DNA of 64,000 nucleotides, taken from assembly GCA_016748015.1 (NCBI GenBank), contig JAAOMT010000076.1, positions 258,522 through 322,521 on the forward strand. The letters run 5' to 3'. Position numbers and translations under genes: made by a program. Shown here piece after piece: positions 36,944 to 48,889 of this stretch. The notes below the pieces were generated by a model that was not told the DNA's origin, ran no database searches, and saw nothing but the letters and a program-made list of their open reading frames with translations. Origin of the DNA: Geosiphon pyriformis. Its lineage: Eukaryota > Glomeromycota > Glomeromycetes > Archaeosporales > Geosiphonaceae. Positions within the stretch are counted from its first letter, which is position 1, and the number at the start of each line of letters is the position of its first letter.

Positions 36944-38893
36944 TTTTCAATATTTTTAGTTTCACTTTTCGGGGAAATTTCTTTGTTTTATGCATTAACT
37001 TATTAATCTAAAGTCTGAATTTCGAATGCAATTTAAAAAAGGAAAAAAGAACAAAAAGGCCTCAGTGGGCCTGGAAAGATATCTAAAATCATTACCAATT
37101 AGCATTTTGAGTACATATACTATTTCTTTTTATGCGAATGTTTTGCCAAGATTAGAGTAAATATTTTTTTACAAAGCTCATTCATTAAATTAAAAATTTT
37201 GTAATATAATCCCCCAGGGAAAATATATGAATCAAACTTGTTTTTACCTTGAGCAATCGATCGAGAATTTTTTTTTCCCCTTAATTATGTGTTTTTTCTT
37301 TGATCAATTAGAACCGTTCAAAATAATAGATTTCAAACCTGAACTTAAAAAAAATATTGTCTTTATGTCCCACAATGTGAATTAATTCGAATTTTCTCTT
37401 GGAAATACTAAATACTAAATACTAAATACCAATCATAATTAAGATGTATATATATAAGTGACAATTGAAACATTTTCACTTTAGGATTTAAAAAATTGAA
37501 CCATTATTTAAGAAATTTGAAGAAAAATTTTATTCAACACACTCGACAAAATAAGATCCTCATAAAACAATATCCATTAATAGAACAGGATTAGCTATGA
37601 CTAATTTTTGTAACTAAAACACAAAGAAAAGGTAATAGAAATCTTGAAAGAAAAAAGATTTGTAATATAAAGAGCGATAATTTCCGTTCAAGAGAAACAA
37701 TATCTGTAACCGAATTAGATTAGATTTTATTTTGTCGTTCAAAATAAAACAATAAGAGAAAGAATAGTAGAAAGCAGAGATTAAATTAATGAGAAAAATG
37801 GGAAATTTTATTTTATTTTGTAGACAAGGAATAGTTTGAATAGTTTGGGTTAACTGCATATTCTAGGTTTCCAAAACTTTAGAAATGGATATAAATTATT
37901 AAGATTCATGCAGAATTTGGATTTACAACGGATTTGATATCGGGCATATGTTTTGAAGCATGGTATATTTAATGTATTATCAATTTGTAGATTTTTCCTT
38001 CATGTGATTGCATATAAAAAAAATGTTTACTCGTGGAAAGTTCTATCCGATGCCATAAATATAATACAGGGATTAACTTTATGGTTTTATTTACATTCGG
38101 ATGACGTTGATAAAGAGTTTAAATGATAATATTTTTTTTAATGCATAAAAAAATTTTGTTCTCTTGACCCGAAATAATAATGAACGCCTCTGTCGTACAA
38201 TGACTAGATTTGATGAAACTAGAAAATTTGAATTTTAAAGCCTCATTGAGGCTGATATTGTTGTAGCTTTTCATTCCCCCGTTTGAGATTGATTATAATG
38301 CAATAAAAAAATTGAAAAAAAAATTGAAAATTTTTTTTCTTTTTTCAAAGTAAATTTAATGGGAAGTAAATGTCTGATAACAATTTAGATATGAAAGTAT
38401 TTAAAAGTCTGACTTTTTTATGCTTTGATGAACAAATTAGGCCTTTTAAAGTTTTATTTTATAATGGTAGAAAGAGCAAGAAAAGTTCAGATTCATCATT
38501 TACATATTCACAATATATTTTAGTCTTTGAAAAAAATCAACCGAAAATCACCTATGAAACATTTGTGAGCTATAAAACTAAAATTCTTTTGAATACTGAA
38601 TTTAGCCAAAAAAATTAGTAACCTCAATCAAATTTACAAATAGAATTTCATTTAAAAATATCTCAAGCTACAACATTCTGCAGAACTAGCCACACTTGTT
38701 GCAGTTCTCGCTAAGAAGCGAGACTAAAATATAATTATTAAATTAATTCATTTGGAAGTTAAATGACAAATGAGAAAAAACTAAACTAATTATGGAAAAA
38801 CTCAACATCCCAAAAATTGCTTGATCTCCTTGTTTTTTTTTCAATAAATTTATCAGCCTCGTACCCTTGCCTTTTACTTTTTACCTTTTAAAA
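36026..38893. other. Intergenic region with a long TAA microsatellite
   Basis: A (TAA)n tract occupies about 36835-36942 with two one-base slips. Apart from the possible short gene at 38370 I see nothing recognisable; other open frames here consist of AT-rich codons or of the microsatellite itself. Confidence 0.55.
38370..38618 (+). CDS. Possible short hypothetical protein (82 aa)
   Basis: An open frame of 82 codons has a rather normal amino-acid mix (SDNNLDMKVFKSL start, KSSDSSFTYSQYILVFEK centre) compared with the AT-junk frames around it. I see no family motif, TATA box or splice site to support it. It could equally be chance or a relic. Confidence 0.2.
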   Translation: MSDNNLDMKVFKSLTFLCFDEQIRPFKVLFYNGRKSKKSSDSSFTYSQYILVFEKNQPKITYETFVSYKTKILLNTEFSQKN

Positions 38894-39382
38894 ATGGCAC
38901 ATTTAACCTCTCTAAATTCTTTACAAGGTCGTTCAAACACTAATGGTGCAATGGATACTACTGGAAGGCGTCACATTTTTAAAATTAAAAGTGATAAATA
39001 TCCTCCAATCCGTCGTACTCAGAAAATTAGAACGAATTTAGAACTTTGCAAGAGATGTGATCAAAATGACCAGTACGTTGAAACGCTGGAAGCTCATATA
39101 GATGAATTGGATAGAGCCGTAGAGAATTTAACACATTTGTTAAATTGTCTCATCAATATAAGTCCTGATCTTGAGAGCAAAAAAAATTCTTTTATTTTAA
39201 ACGATTCAAATCAATTCTCAAATTTGGTAAGAAAGTTAACCTTTATATACTTGATTTATAAAGTAATTTTATTTAATATCTCATTAAATTTTGCTTTTAA
39301 TATATCAATATTATTTATTTAGAACATTGAAGAATTATTGAAATTTTCAGACAAAATCACAGAAGAAACAAAATTAAAATAG
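38894..39382 (+). CDS. Small CxxC/coiled-coil family protein 5, 2 exons
   Basis: Exons are 38894-39226 and 39323-39382 (130 aa). I start at the second in-frame ATG because MAHLTSL matches the MA starts of genes 7 and 9. The protein has MDTTGRRHIFKIKSDKY, then PPIRR, CKRC (about 52-55) directly followed by DQNDQYVETLEAHIDELDRAVENL (a coiled-coil start), and NQFSNL before the intron. Exon 2 gives NIEELLKFSDKIT. It is the clearest match to the family consensus. A (TTA)n run lies 3' at 39429-39469. Confidence 0.75.
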
Positions 39383-39429
39383 TTTTAAACATATGAAAAA
39401 AATACTATTTATCATTTTTTCTTTTGAAC

Positions 39430-39468
<39 letters not shown>

Positions 39469-40454
39469 TCTGTAAGAATATATAAATTTTAAAATGTCTC
39501 ATTACCTATCTTCTTCTTCTTCTTCTTAATTCAGATAAGCTTATGATAAAATTAAGTTAATAGCTTTTTTATTAAATAGAAACCCATGACTTAAACTGGA
39601 AATTCTTATCCAGAATTATTAATGATTAAAATGTTCCCGGGTATGGTTAAATATGGTAAAATGTATAGCGTCATCGGCCGCTCAGTGATCTTCATTTACT
39701 TGCTGACTGCTGGACTAATAATTTCATGAACGAACAAAAAAAATTAAGCCTTTGATGTAAGTAATCAATCAAAAGAATTCACATGTTTTGAGTTAAAAGC
39801 CCATTTAAAGGCAAAAGAAACTTTAAAAAAAATGAGTCAAGAAGAGAATAAAATGAATTAAGATTAGTTATTTTTGATTTTTTGGAAAAACGAGCACATT
39901 AGGGATAAAAGCTTAGTCATGCTTCTATTATATCAGTTTTCCGAACACTCATGATAATATGAAAAACTAATTTTGGTAAAAAATAAAAAGAAGCAATATG
40001 AGAGTTGATTTTTTTTTTTTTTTTTCATTGACCAAGAAACTTTAAGAATTAAGTTTTTTTTTAAAAAAAGGAAATATTACAATTTTTATCTTCATAATTT
40101 TATGTATCCAATTTTAATTATTCAAAATTAATTCGTTAACGAATCAATATATTAGATTAATTGTAATTAATTTTCGTATCACAGTGTATGACATCTGATC
40201 CAAATTTTATGGTGTCATTATAAGAAAAAAAAAATGAAGTAATGGATATTTTTGGATATTTTGGCGCTATAATGACGCTTGTTTTTAATGCCTATTCCAG
40301 AAATGTGAAAAGAGATCTTGGAATTAAGATTACAAATGTTTATCTTTTCATCTGGGAGTTATTTATTTGAAAATGTGACAAATGAAAGGGGTGTGAAAGT
40401 CACTAAAATAGAAAGTCATTAAATACTTGGCGGAATTGCATGAAAAAGCCATTA

Positions 40455-40485
<31 letters not shown>

Positions 40486-40968
40486 AATGAACTGATTCAA
40501 AAATCATAAGTTAGAAAAATACAAAATTATTCACATGTAAAATTATATTAAAAATTTATAATTTTAAGCCCAATTTCTTAACAAAGAATTAACAAATGGC
40601 TTAAAAATGGTTCTTATTCAGTTGAATAATAATTTATTTAAATTTTTAATCTTAACAAGAAAGTTTTTAATTTGTGTAAAATTTTCTTTGTTTAATTAAT
40701 TTATGAAATTGAAATATTTTCATTGGTAAATTTCAAATTGTATTAGTGTAGTATATAATATTTTTTATATGAATTAAGTAACTTGAAAAAATAATTTTTA
40801 ATATACTAAATATTCTGATTGAAAAATCAGTTTATATAAATACTATTCAGAATAACTCCTCAAATTTTAGATCAATTTACTTCTTTGAATCGGCAAATAT
40901 TTTAGTTGCTAATTTCAATAAAAATTCTGAATTCCCTTAAAAATTATGTTTCTTATAAGCTTCACAAA
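39383..40968. other. Intergenic region between family genes 5 and 6
   Basis: It has (TTA)n at 39429-39469, (TTC)n near 39510, poly-T at about 40011-40025 and (AAAT)n at about 40457-40488. No gene is supported. Confidence 0.55.
40833..40842 (+). promoter_or_regulatory. TATA box, small-protein gene 6
   Basis: TATATAAATA lies about 127 bp before the ATG at 40969. Confidence 0.4.
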
Positions 40969-41441
40969 ATGTTGAATCAAAAGTCTCAAGCAACAAAACT
41001 AAAATCAATTAGTAATTTCACTTCAAAGCCAAGAATTCATCGAAATAATTCTGTAATTGACTTGAGTGGTAAAAAGCACATGTGGATCATTAGAGGTCAA
41101 GGCTACTCTTCATCTAAAGCTTCTAAGAAGCAAGAAACAATCGAAACATGTCGAAAATGTAATCAAACGAATCACTATGTAGATGTTTTAGAACAAAGAT
41201 TAGAAACGATCGAACAAGTTGTAAATAATTTAACTGCTTTGACAATTTCAAACGTTAACCATGATAACAATCCAACAAACCAACAAATATGGACAGATAT
41301 TTCTAATATGGTAAATTCAAAATTTCAATATTAAAATAGAAAAAAAATATATCTTTTCTAAAATATAAAAATTAATATATTTTAAATTTTTCTCTAAAGT
41401 CAATAGATGACCTTTTACACCTCGTAATGAATTTGTGTTGA
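40969..41441 (+). CDS. Small CxxC/coiled-coil family protein 6, 2 exons
   Basis: Exons are 40969-41310 and 41400-41441 (127 aa). An upstream in-frame ATG at 40906 exists, but the segment between is not conserved in relatives. The family blocks are IDLSGKKHMWIIRGQGY (about 36-52), CRKC (65-68), HYVDVLEQRLETIEQVVNNL as the coiled coil, WTDISNM before the intron (donor ATG|GTAAAT) and SIDDLLHLVMNLC after it (acceptor AAAG|TCA). The splice model recovers the C-terminal LL block exactly where expected. Function is unknown. Confidence 0.72.
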
Positions 41442-42669
41442 AACGCCTAAAAATTTATAAATTCATTACATTAAGCCTTTAATTTTAAATCAAATAATTT
41501 TGTAAATAACTCTTTAAGAAGAACTATGTTTATACAGTGAAAAAGGGTTACTTTTTGAATTATTTATTAATTAAGAGCTCTTTTTTTAGTTTAAATATGA
41601 TTTTTGAATTAAGCTTTAAATTATTTTGAGCAATAAGTTTTTTTATAACGTACTATCTATGTGGTTTCAAATTAAATCAAATCAAATCAAACTAAATTAA
41701 ATATTTTATTTTATTCTCGAAGCTAGAAAATTTTTAAGAGTAATTTCCTGTTTAATCAATAAATATAAAATTATTTGGATGATACGGAGTTTTTACTCCT
41801 CATTAATTTAAATTTTAAATTTTTTCAATTACAAAGTCATGAACTGGTCACGATGTCATTTTATGAATTAATTGGTTCTAAATATATATATACTATTTCA
41901 TCATCAAGCATTAATAAATGGCAATTGAAAGAAGATACATACAAGGTACAATTGTCATAAAAATTTTTTTTTTTCATTCATCCACGTTTTCAAAATTCAA
42001 ATATCAAGTTTAATAAATATTCAACTTGTTTTGAATCTGAAATCAAAATTAAGTTTGCCATTTTTTTATGATATCATTTATGAAAAGTAAGAATTGATCA
42101 CATAGAAATAACTTTCAAAAGTATTAAACAATTAAAATTAAATATTTATTACTTTTTTGTACATATTCTAAACATAAATAAAATTAAAAAAAGTGACTCA
42201 GAACTCCCATACTAGAACTTTAAAATATATAGAATTATTTCGGAAAAAAAATTATCTTTTGGGTAAAATTTTTATTCTCTTATCCCTTCTTTCCAATTAA
42301 GAAAATTTTTATTTATTTTATATCCATGTTTCATTTCATCAAAAAACTGCATGATGTATGTCAATAAAAAAAATTCATACATACATGTATTGCGCTGTCT
42401 ATACATGTGTATCATATATATAATATTCAAATATATGATCTTAATTAATACAGTTGATTTCTTTGATTAAAAATGTGATGCGAAAGGCGTTTTTCTAACT
42501 TATAAGAATAATTAATATTCTGAAACTATAATAAATAAATAAATAAATAAATTGAGAGTTATTGAGAGTTTTCATTTAAATTATACATAAAAAATGCTAT
42601 AACGGAAAGTGATGAAAAAATTTATTGTTTCTCTCGTAATATTTAAAGAAACCATGGGAAACGAGTCCT
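41442..42669. other. Intergenic region, contains a shared non-coding repeat
   Basis: The block 42240-42640 recurs in reverse orientation at 46330-46575 and 50400-50660. Outside it I see only AT-rich sequence and a small unsupported frame at 41775-41960. Confidence 0.55.
42240..42640. repeat. Dispersed non-coding repeat, copy 1
   Basis: Shared stretches include CTGCATGATG, the TTATAAGAAT region and AAAAATGTGATGCG. It is inverted relative to the copies at 46.3 kb and 50.4 kb. It lies just 3' of family gene 7, as copy 3 lies 3' of gene 9. No terminal repeats were identified. Confidence 0.7.
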
Positions 42670-43192
42670 TTAACCATTTTTTTCGGACTGCAATTGAGCT
42701 TGAACTGTGCCATATATGTCGTACTGAATTTTTTCTGACATTTCCAAGAGTTCATCTGTGTTCTAAAAAAGTTATAAAATTAATATTTAAAACAAAATAC
42801 CATTTTATATTTTCAAGTCATTATTTAACAGAACAGAACAAAAACAAAAAAGAGATGAAACCTACTATCTTTGAAAAATCCAAGGTTCTAATCGGAAAAG
42901 AAAACCTTTTTTTATTTCCAAAGCAATCAAAATCTTCAATCTTTACCAAACCAGTCAAAGTTTGAACTACATTGTCTAAATTATCGAGACGAGCTTCAAG
43001 AATATCAATATATTGTTCATTCTGGTCACAGTATTTACAATCTGGAAATTTTTTGCCATTATTCAAACGTCTCAAAGGAGGATAGGTAGAGCCTTTCACT
43101 TGGAAAACGTGTATACTTCCAGTTACATCTATTTCGTTAGAATTATTTTTTTTATCATTTCGTGACATTCCACTTGATTGTGATAGAGCCAT
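42670..43192 (-). CDS. Small CxxC/coiled-coil family protein 7, 2 exons
   Basis: On the minus strand, exon 1 is 43192-42866 and exon 2 is 42762-42670 (139 aa). The donor is ATA|GTAGGT and the acceptor TTTTTTAG|AAC. Exon 1 carries NEIDVTGSIHVFQVKG, PPLRR, CKYC (about 52-55), then DQNEQYIDILEARLDNLD and LDFSKI. Exon 2 begins NTDELLEMSEKI and has a ~18-residue extension. Without splicing the frame would run into a hydrophobic intron-derived tail, which no relative has. It is the first of three family copies on this strand. Confidence 0.75.
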
Positions 43193-45310
43193 ATGGATTT
43201 TTTAAAATAAAAACAAGTGTGTGAAATGACAGTAAATAATTTTACAAAAGGTTAACGAGGGATTTTTATCTTTATATATATATGAGTTTTATCAATAGGG
43301 AGACCGAGTTTCAAAACCTGTTGTGTTTAACTGAATTAAAAACTACAAATCCCTATATACCATAAATAATTAAAAAAAAAAAATTTTAACGCTAAAGCTT
43401 TAAAAAAAATATACTATTCTTATCTTCGGAATTAATTCACCTATCAAATTTGATAAAGATTTCTATTTTGTTAAAGTGTCACTAGTAATTCCGGTGTACT
43501 TTCTTATATAAATTCAGTTGATGAAGTTTTTCAAACGACATTTAATTATTTGAGTTTATATCATTTATACCTTTATGTTTACACCTCTTCTCTTTGAGAA
43601 TTTATAAAAAGAAACACTTTTTGATTTGTTAAACGTAAATAATCTAATTCTAATTGCTAATTTTTATAAAGGAATTTCTTTAAAAACTATAAATTACAAT
43701 TGAAAATATTTTTATTATGTTATTGATAGAATTATTAATTAGTCATTTAATTCAATGACCTTCATTACTAATTGGAGTTTCAATCATTTTGAAACTGTAA
43801 TGATGTATGGGGGAAAGCTAGGCGCAAATAATGATGTTTTATTTATTTTTTTCTTGAATCTCGATTTCTAAGAAACAAAGGTTACCCCATTTAAAAATTT
43901 TCCTATTGGAAACTCAATCAAGCTTTATAAACGCCACGCTACGCATTATTCACAAATATAATTTAAATCTTTTAATTGTCTTTATGAGTTTATGTTGTGA
44001 ATTCATGTGGTTCCATTTTTAGATTTTATTTTTCAAATTAATAATATTGGTTCAATTGAAGTAACACTACAGTAAACTCGGGATAAGGTATCTATGTATA
44101 TATTTATTGAAATTGAATAATCTTTCTATTTAATTTTAAAAGACATTTTTTCATTTAATTGTCATTTAAATTATTTGGTTCCAAAGGATTTAACTTTCCG
44201 GTTTACTGTTTACTGTTCAAGATATTTATTTTAGAACAAAATTTCTCATATTCTTTTCGTAAAACTCTTTATCTCGTAAGTATTTTTTTATTTTCCTGAT
44301 ACTTTATTTAATTCTAAGTTATAATCTTTATTAAAACTGTCTAAAAATGTTGGGAGATTTCTTCAGTCTTGGTGGTTGAAAAAAAAAAAAAAAAAAAAAA
44401 TTTGAAAAATTATATTCTTAAATTTTAAAAATAAATAGCTTAAAACAAGACCAGGATGACCAATTTATTGAACCATAGAGCATTTTAGAAGATATCAATT
44501 TTTTAATAAAATCTTCAAATTTCTCAATATTTGAACTTTTCTTCGGCAAGAAAAAAATTACTACTACTTTATCGAATTAAAAAGTAAAAACTGGATTTTG
44601 AAACTATTTGTACAATATTTAAAAGAAAATTTTTTTTTTAATTTATCCAAGTTATTTAAAAAATATCAATTTATTAAAATTTTCATACTTTCATCTTGTT
44701 CATAAGAAACTAAACTCTGAATTCTTAAATAAAATTTTTACAGAGGAATCTTGAATAAATTTCTTCACATTCTCACCCTGTTACAGGATGATAAATAATG
44801 TTTGTTTGAGCTTAACTGACTTGAGAAAAAACAATGATTCTTGTTATAATTGTTAAAAATGATAATTTTAAAAGAATTGATGCCAATTTTGGAATGTAAA
44901 AGAATGTCTAGAAAAACTTTCTGATGCTTCGGTGACTATCAGTATTAAATGATTCAATCAGGAGTAGACTCATATTAAAGTGGGCCTCGTTTAAATTTGA
45001 AAGGACTAATGACGTCGATTTTTAGCTTAATTTTCGAAATGGTATCAAGTTTATTTGTACCACAGAAATATATAGTTTAATCTTAGTGGTTCATCCTAAT
45101 CATTCCAAAAAAATATCTGATCTAAGAAAATTATTTCCGTTTTAATCATATTACATAGGAGTAAAACGAAAGCGTTATGCTGCAGTTACTTATTCTGGAG
45201 ATCATCCATAAGCTAAATTTAGGATTAAAACCTTTTACAATATATCACACGAAATGTTCAAGGAAATACTTATAAGCAAACTATTTCGTCTTGAAACCGT
45301 ATCTTTTAAG
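43193..45310. other. Intergenic region
   Basis: It contains the promoter of gene 7 and a poly-A tract at 44380-44400. I see no gene. From about 45240 the sequence is duplicated (inverted) near 48960. Confidence 0.5.
43270..43280 (-). promoter_or_regulatory. TATA box, small-protein gene 7
   Basis: On the minus strand TATATATAAAG lies about 80 bp before the ATG at 43192. Confidence 0.45.
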
Positions 45311-46006
45311 ATGCCAAATTCAATTATCTTTAACTCAACATTGTTTCCTCATAGACGTGGTCCTTGGACTCATTGCGTAAATAGTTCAATTCTTTGTTGC
45401 CCACAGATCATTTATCTCGATGTTTTAAGAGGAAATTCATTCTATCACTTTCTTTCCCTAGGAAGATAGAGATCTTAGGAGGTTCTATCTTCAGTTGGGA
45501 CCATTGTGGTCTGAGATTGCTCGTAGAATACCCTGGAGAACACCAAAGCAGATAAGAGAGAGGTGGTTATTTAAAAAACCTTTAATATTCTTGTAATATA
45601 CAACTGCTCTGAAATAGCATAAAAATTTTTCCCTTATATTTAAAATGATTTAAAGATGGGTAAATCATTTAGATCCATTGAGTAAGTTTTATTTTATTTT
45701 AAGACTTTTGAATAAAAAAATTCTGTGCATTTTGAAGAATGAAATACTAAAATCATTAGCTGAAATTCTCCACTTTTATTTTGTTCTATGAAAACAGTCA
45801 ATAAAAACCCATTTACCGAGGTAGAAAGAACAAGAATTAATTCCAAATTCCTGTTAGTCGGACCACAATGGTCTCGTATCGCTCAGGAAATTTCCTCACC
45901 AGCTTCCAAACGTACTCCGCTTATGGTTAGGAATTATTGGATAGCAAACGAAAAAAGGATCAATCGCGTTCGTTTACACATGGCTGTTCCTAGTATTCTA
46001 AATTAA
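45311..46006 (+). CDS. R2R3-MYB-like transcription factor A, 4 exons
   Basis: Exons are 45311-45376, 45462-45562, 45656-45681 and 45798-46006 (133 aa). Introns are GTAAAT...CTAG, GTGGTT...AAAG and GTAAGT...ACAG. The spliced protein contains two adjacent MYB repeats. The first has W19, W38 and W57 at the classic 19-residue spacing (RRGPWT, LGPLWSEIARR, RTPKQIRERW). The linker is VNHLDPLINKNPF. The second has F70, W89 and W112 (VGPQWSRIAQEI, VRNYW). The 26-nt third exon encodes the conserved linker. Such domains bind DNA through the third helix of each repeat. There is almost nothing outside the domain, so any activation or repression must come from partners. An inverted, structurally identical copy lies at 48189-48889, and family genes flank both. 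Confidence 0.85.
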
Positions 46007-46571
46007 AATTAATGATGATCTGGAGTTTACCAATAACATAGACTTTTATCTTTATTATAGAAGCTGTTCCAATTACTGATCTGGAGTTTACCATTAACAT
46101 AGACTTTTATCTTTTATCACACAAGCTATTCCTGAACTTAATTTTATATATGCTAAGATTTTAGATTCAAATGATTTTATTCAAAAAACTTTCTTTTTTA
46201 AAAATTTTATTTGGTAGTTTATAACCTAATAGAAGCTGGCTGCTGCATTAATAAATTCCAAATTTCATCCTCTTAAAATAATCATCTTTAATTTCAGCTT
46301 GATCGTTTTTTTAAAATATTATGAGAGAAACAATAAATTTTTTCATCACTTTGGGTTATAGCATTTTTTATGTATAATTTAAATGAAAGCTTTCAAAAAA
46401 TTCTCAATTTATTATTATAGTTGCTGCGCATTTGCAGAATACTAATTATTCTTATAAGCATGGAAAAATGCCTTTCGCATTACATTTTTAGTCAAAGAAA
46501 TCAACGGTATTAATTAAGATCATATTTGAATATTATATATAATGTATATGTATAAGGTCGACATACATCCT
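46007..46571. repeat. MYB A 3' flank with tandem duplication and shared repeat
   Basis: A unit beginning GATCTGGAGTTTACCA is present twice (about 46018-46078 and 46079-46136). The downstream sequence to about 46330 matches 49270-49490 in the same orientation, and 46330-46571 is the reverse complement of 42360-42640. No gene is seen. Confidence 0.7.
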
Positions 46572-48150
46572 GCATGCTTTTTTCTGAGGTTTTGACATTT
46601 TCAGTATTTGGAAAAGTGTGAATATTTTTATTTGACCTATGTCAAAAGACTCGAAAAGATTTTCAACTCGGTTGAATAAGTTTTTTGAGTGTAAAAGTGT
46701 CGAGTTTGTCTACTAAGGATGTTAAATAAAGATTGAATAATTTTTTAAAAGCAAAATTGAGATATCCGACTGAGAAATGCAAAAAACACCAAAATGTCAA
46801 TCAATGATTCCTTTCGAAAGATTATCATGTTTAGAGAAATTTTCTCAAAGTTTTTGGGAATTTAAAAGGCTCTAAATATGAAAGGCAATTCTAATATAGT
46901 TTTATATTAAAATATTTAGCCCCCGTTATAGCTATTCAACAATAATCGTACTGAAATTGAAATAAGCACCTTTGAAAACCTCGCTATATTCGAAAATTTC
47001 TCAAGAAAATCTTAGCTTGTTTCCGGGAATTAGAATGGTGTGAAGAGAAATAAAAGTTTAGATGTTTAAATGCAATATTTTCGAATTCTGGAGTTTCTCA
47101 AAACCAAAGAATTTCGATATTTTTAACTAGTTGGACGCTAAAAAATTTAAAAATTATTAGTGTACAAGCGTTCAAGAGTACATTAGTAAAACTTTTTAAT
47201 AGTTCAATTCCTGGAATCTCGTTCATAACAGTTCAATTAAAAAAAAGTGCAAATAATTCTCATAGCAATTGGGTAAAATCTAGTTGCTCTTTTAAAAACC
47301 GACCACCATTCGTTGGAACATTTATCTTAGACGTTTCTATTAGATTATTAAGTTTTTCTTGGGCTTCTTGAATTCGGAGTTGTATCTCGTTGATTATTTC
47401 TTCGGGCACTTCTTCTTCTTCTTCTTCGTATTTAAAAGGATAACGTTCATTTATGTAAGGAGTTAATCGCTGAAAGGTTGATTTAGATATTTGATTTTTA
47501 CGAGCCGCAAATGTTTGCTGATGAGTACCGGAATCAATTAACGATGCATTTCGTCTTTGAATCGAGAAAAATTTTCGATGGATTAAAATAGAACCATTGT
47601 GATTAGGGAACTTAAATATATTTGTTTTCGAAATCAAAGAAATTAGTAGCTTAAACTTATTGTTTGAAGGGAAAATCTTTTTTATCTATTTTTCATCACC
47701 CAAATAAATTTTTTTTTGTATGCCAAAAACGAGTTATTACTCATATTTCGACTAAATTTTTATCGTATGCAAATGGCGCTTGCATAACTTCATAAATGTT
47801 GTACAACCGGGCAATTTTCCGTTTTCCGAGACAACGATTTTTTCATTGTTCTAATTTTATTTCCTGATTTGATTCCACAAAGGATGATATCCTGCATTAT
47901 TGAAGATTAAACACGTTAACTTGGAAAAAATAGGATGTCATTTTTGCGCAGTGTTATAATATTATGTTTCTATAGATTTTGAAAAGGCCAAATTCTGTGA
48001 TGCTGAAAAACTTTAAATGTAAACTTATGGGAAAGTTTCTTAAAACTTAATCTTAAGAAGGAAAAATATTAAAAGATTCTTTATCTTAAAGGGAATGAGA
48101 AATTTCGAAATTTCGAAATTTGCCTAGATTGAAATGAATCTAAAATCTTA
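46572..48150. repeat. Segmental inverted duplication, right arm
   Basis: Reverse-complement counterpart of 32990-34857, about 0.29 kb shorter. The difference is mostly a ~220-bp deletion covering the C-terminal coding part and 3' UTR of the family gene and a shorter GAA tract. Confidence 0.85.
47260..47637 (-). pseudogene. Small-protein family member 8, truncated copy of gene 3
   Basis: Inverted duplicate of gene 3. Conserved parts are RRNASLIDSGTHQQTF, QISKSTFQRL and QLRIQEAQEKLNNL, with six GAA codons instead of nineteen. Two lesions are visible. A one-base deletion near the start puts the ancestral ATG out of frame, so an open frame can only begin at an upstream ATG. A ~220-bp deletion after DFTQL removes the TTDDLL block, so the frame ends within one codon. 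Whether a shortened protein is still made cannot be told from sequence. Confidence 0.7.
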
Positions 48151-48188
48151 ACATATATAAAATTAAGATCAGGAATAACAGATCATCA

Positions 48189-48889
48189 TTAATTGAGAAT
48201 TTTTGAAACAGCCATGTATAACCGAACGTGCTCGATCCTTCTTTCGTTTCTTATCCAATAATTCCTAACCATAAGCGGCGTACGTTTGGAAGCTGATGAG
48301 GAAATTTCCTGAGCGATACGAGACCATTGGGGTCCGACTAACAAAAACCTGTAATTAATCCTTGTCCTTTCTACTTCAGTGAATGGGTTTTTATTGACTG
48401 TTTCCATAGACAAAATAAAAGTGGAGAATTTCCGCTAATAATTTTAGTATTTCATTCTTCAAAATGCACAGAAATTTTTTTTGCAAAAGTCTCAAAATAA
48501 AATGAAACTCACTCAGTGGATCTAAATGATTTACCCATCTTTAAACCATTTTAAACATAAGAGAAAAAGTGTTATGCTATTTCAGGACAACTGTATAACA
48601 CAAGAATATTAAAGTTTTTAAATAATCACCTCTCTCTTATTTGCTTTGGCGTTCTCGAGGGTATTCTGAGAGCAATCTCAGACCAAGATGGTCCCAACTG
48701 AAGATAGAGCTTCCTAAGCTCTCTATCTTCCTTGGAAAGAAAGTGATAGAATGATGCAAATTGAATTTCTCTTAGAATATCAAGATAAATAATCTGTATG
48801 CAACAAAGAATTGAACTATTTACGTAATGAGTCCAAGGACCACGTCTAGGTGGAAGCAATGTTGAGTTAAAGATAATTGAATTTGGCAT
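48189..48889 (-). CDS. R2R3-MYB-like transcription factor B, 4 exons
   Basis: Minus-strand exons are 48889-48824, 48730-48630, 48538-48513 and 48397-48189, with the same lengths (66, 101, 26, 209 nt) and phases as gene A, giving 133 aa. Introns begin GTAAAT, GTGATT and GTGAGT. It keeps all repeat signature residues (RRGPWT, LGPSWSEIALR, RTPKQIRER-W, VNHLDPLINKNPF, VGPQWSRIAQEI, VRNYW) and differs from A by scattered substitutions without stops or frameshifts. Intact splice sites and open frame in both copies after clear non-coding divergence suggest both are maintained. Same inferred role as A: a minimal two-repeat DNA-binding protein. Confidence 0.84.

Noticed and set aside
36738-36995. Tyr/Ile-rich frame over the TAA microsatellite
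   Set aside because: Translation of a simple repeat, not a gene.
41775-41960. Open frame of 61 codons 3' of family gene 6
   Set aside because: It lacks the family blocks and any supporting signal.
42609-42965. Plus-strand frame over family gene 7
   Set aside because: It is antisense to the supported two-exon gene on the minus strand.
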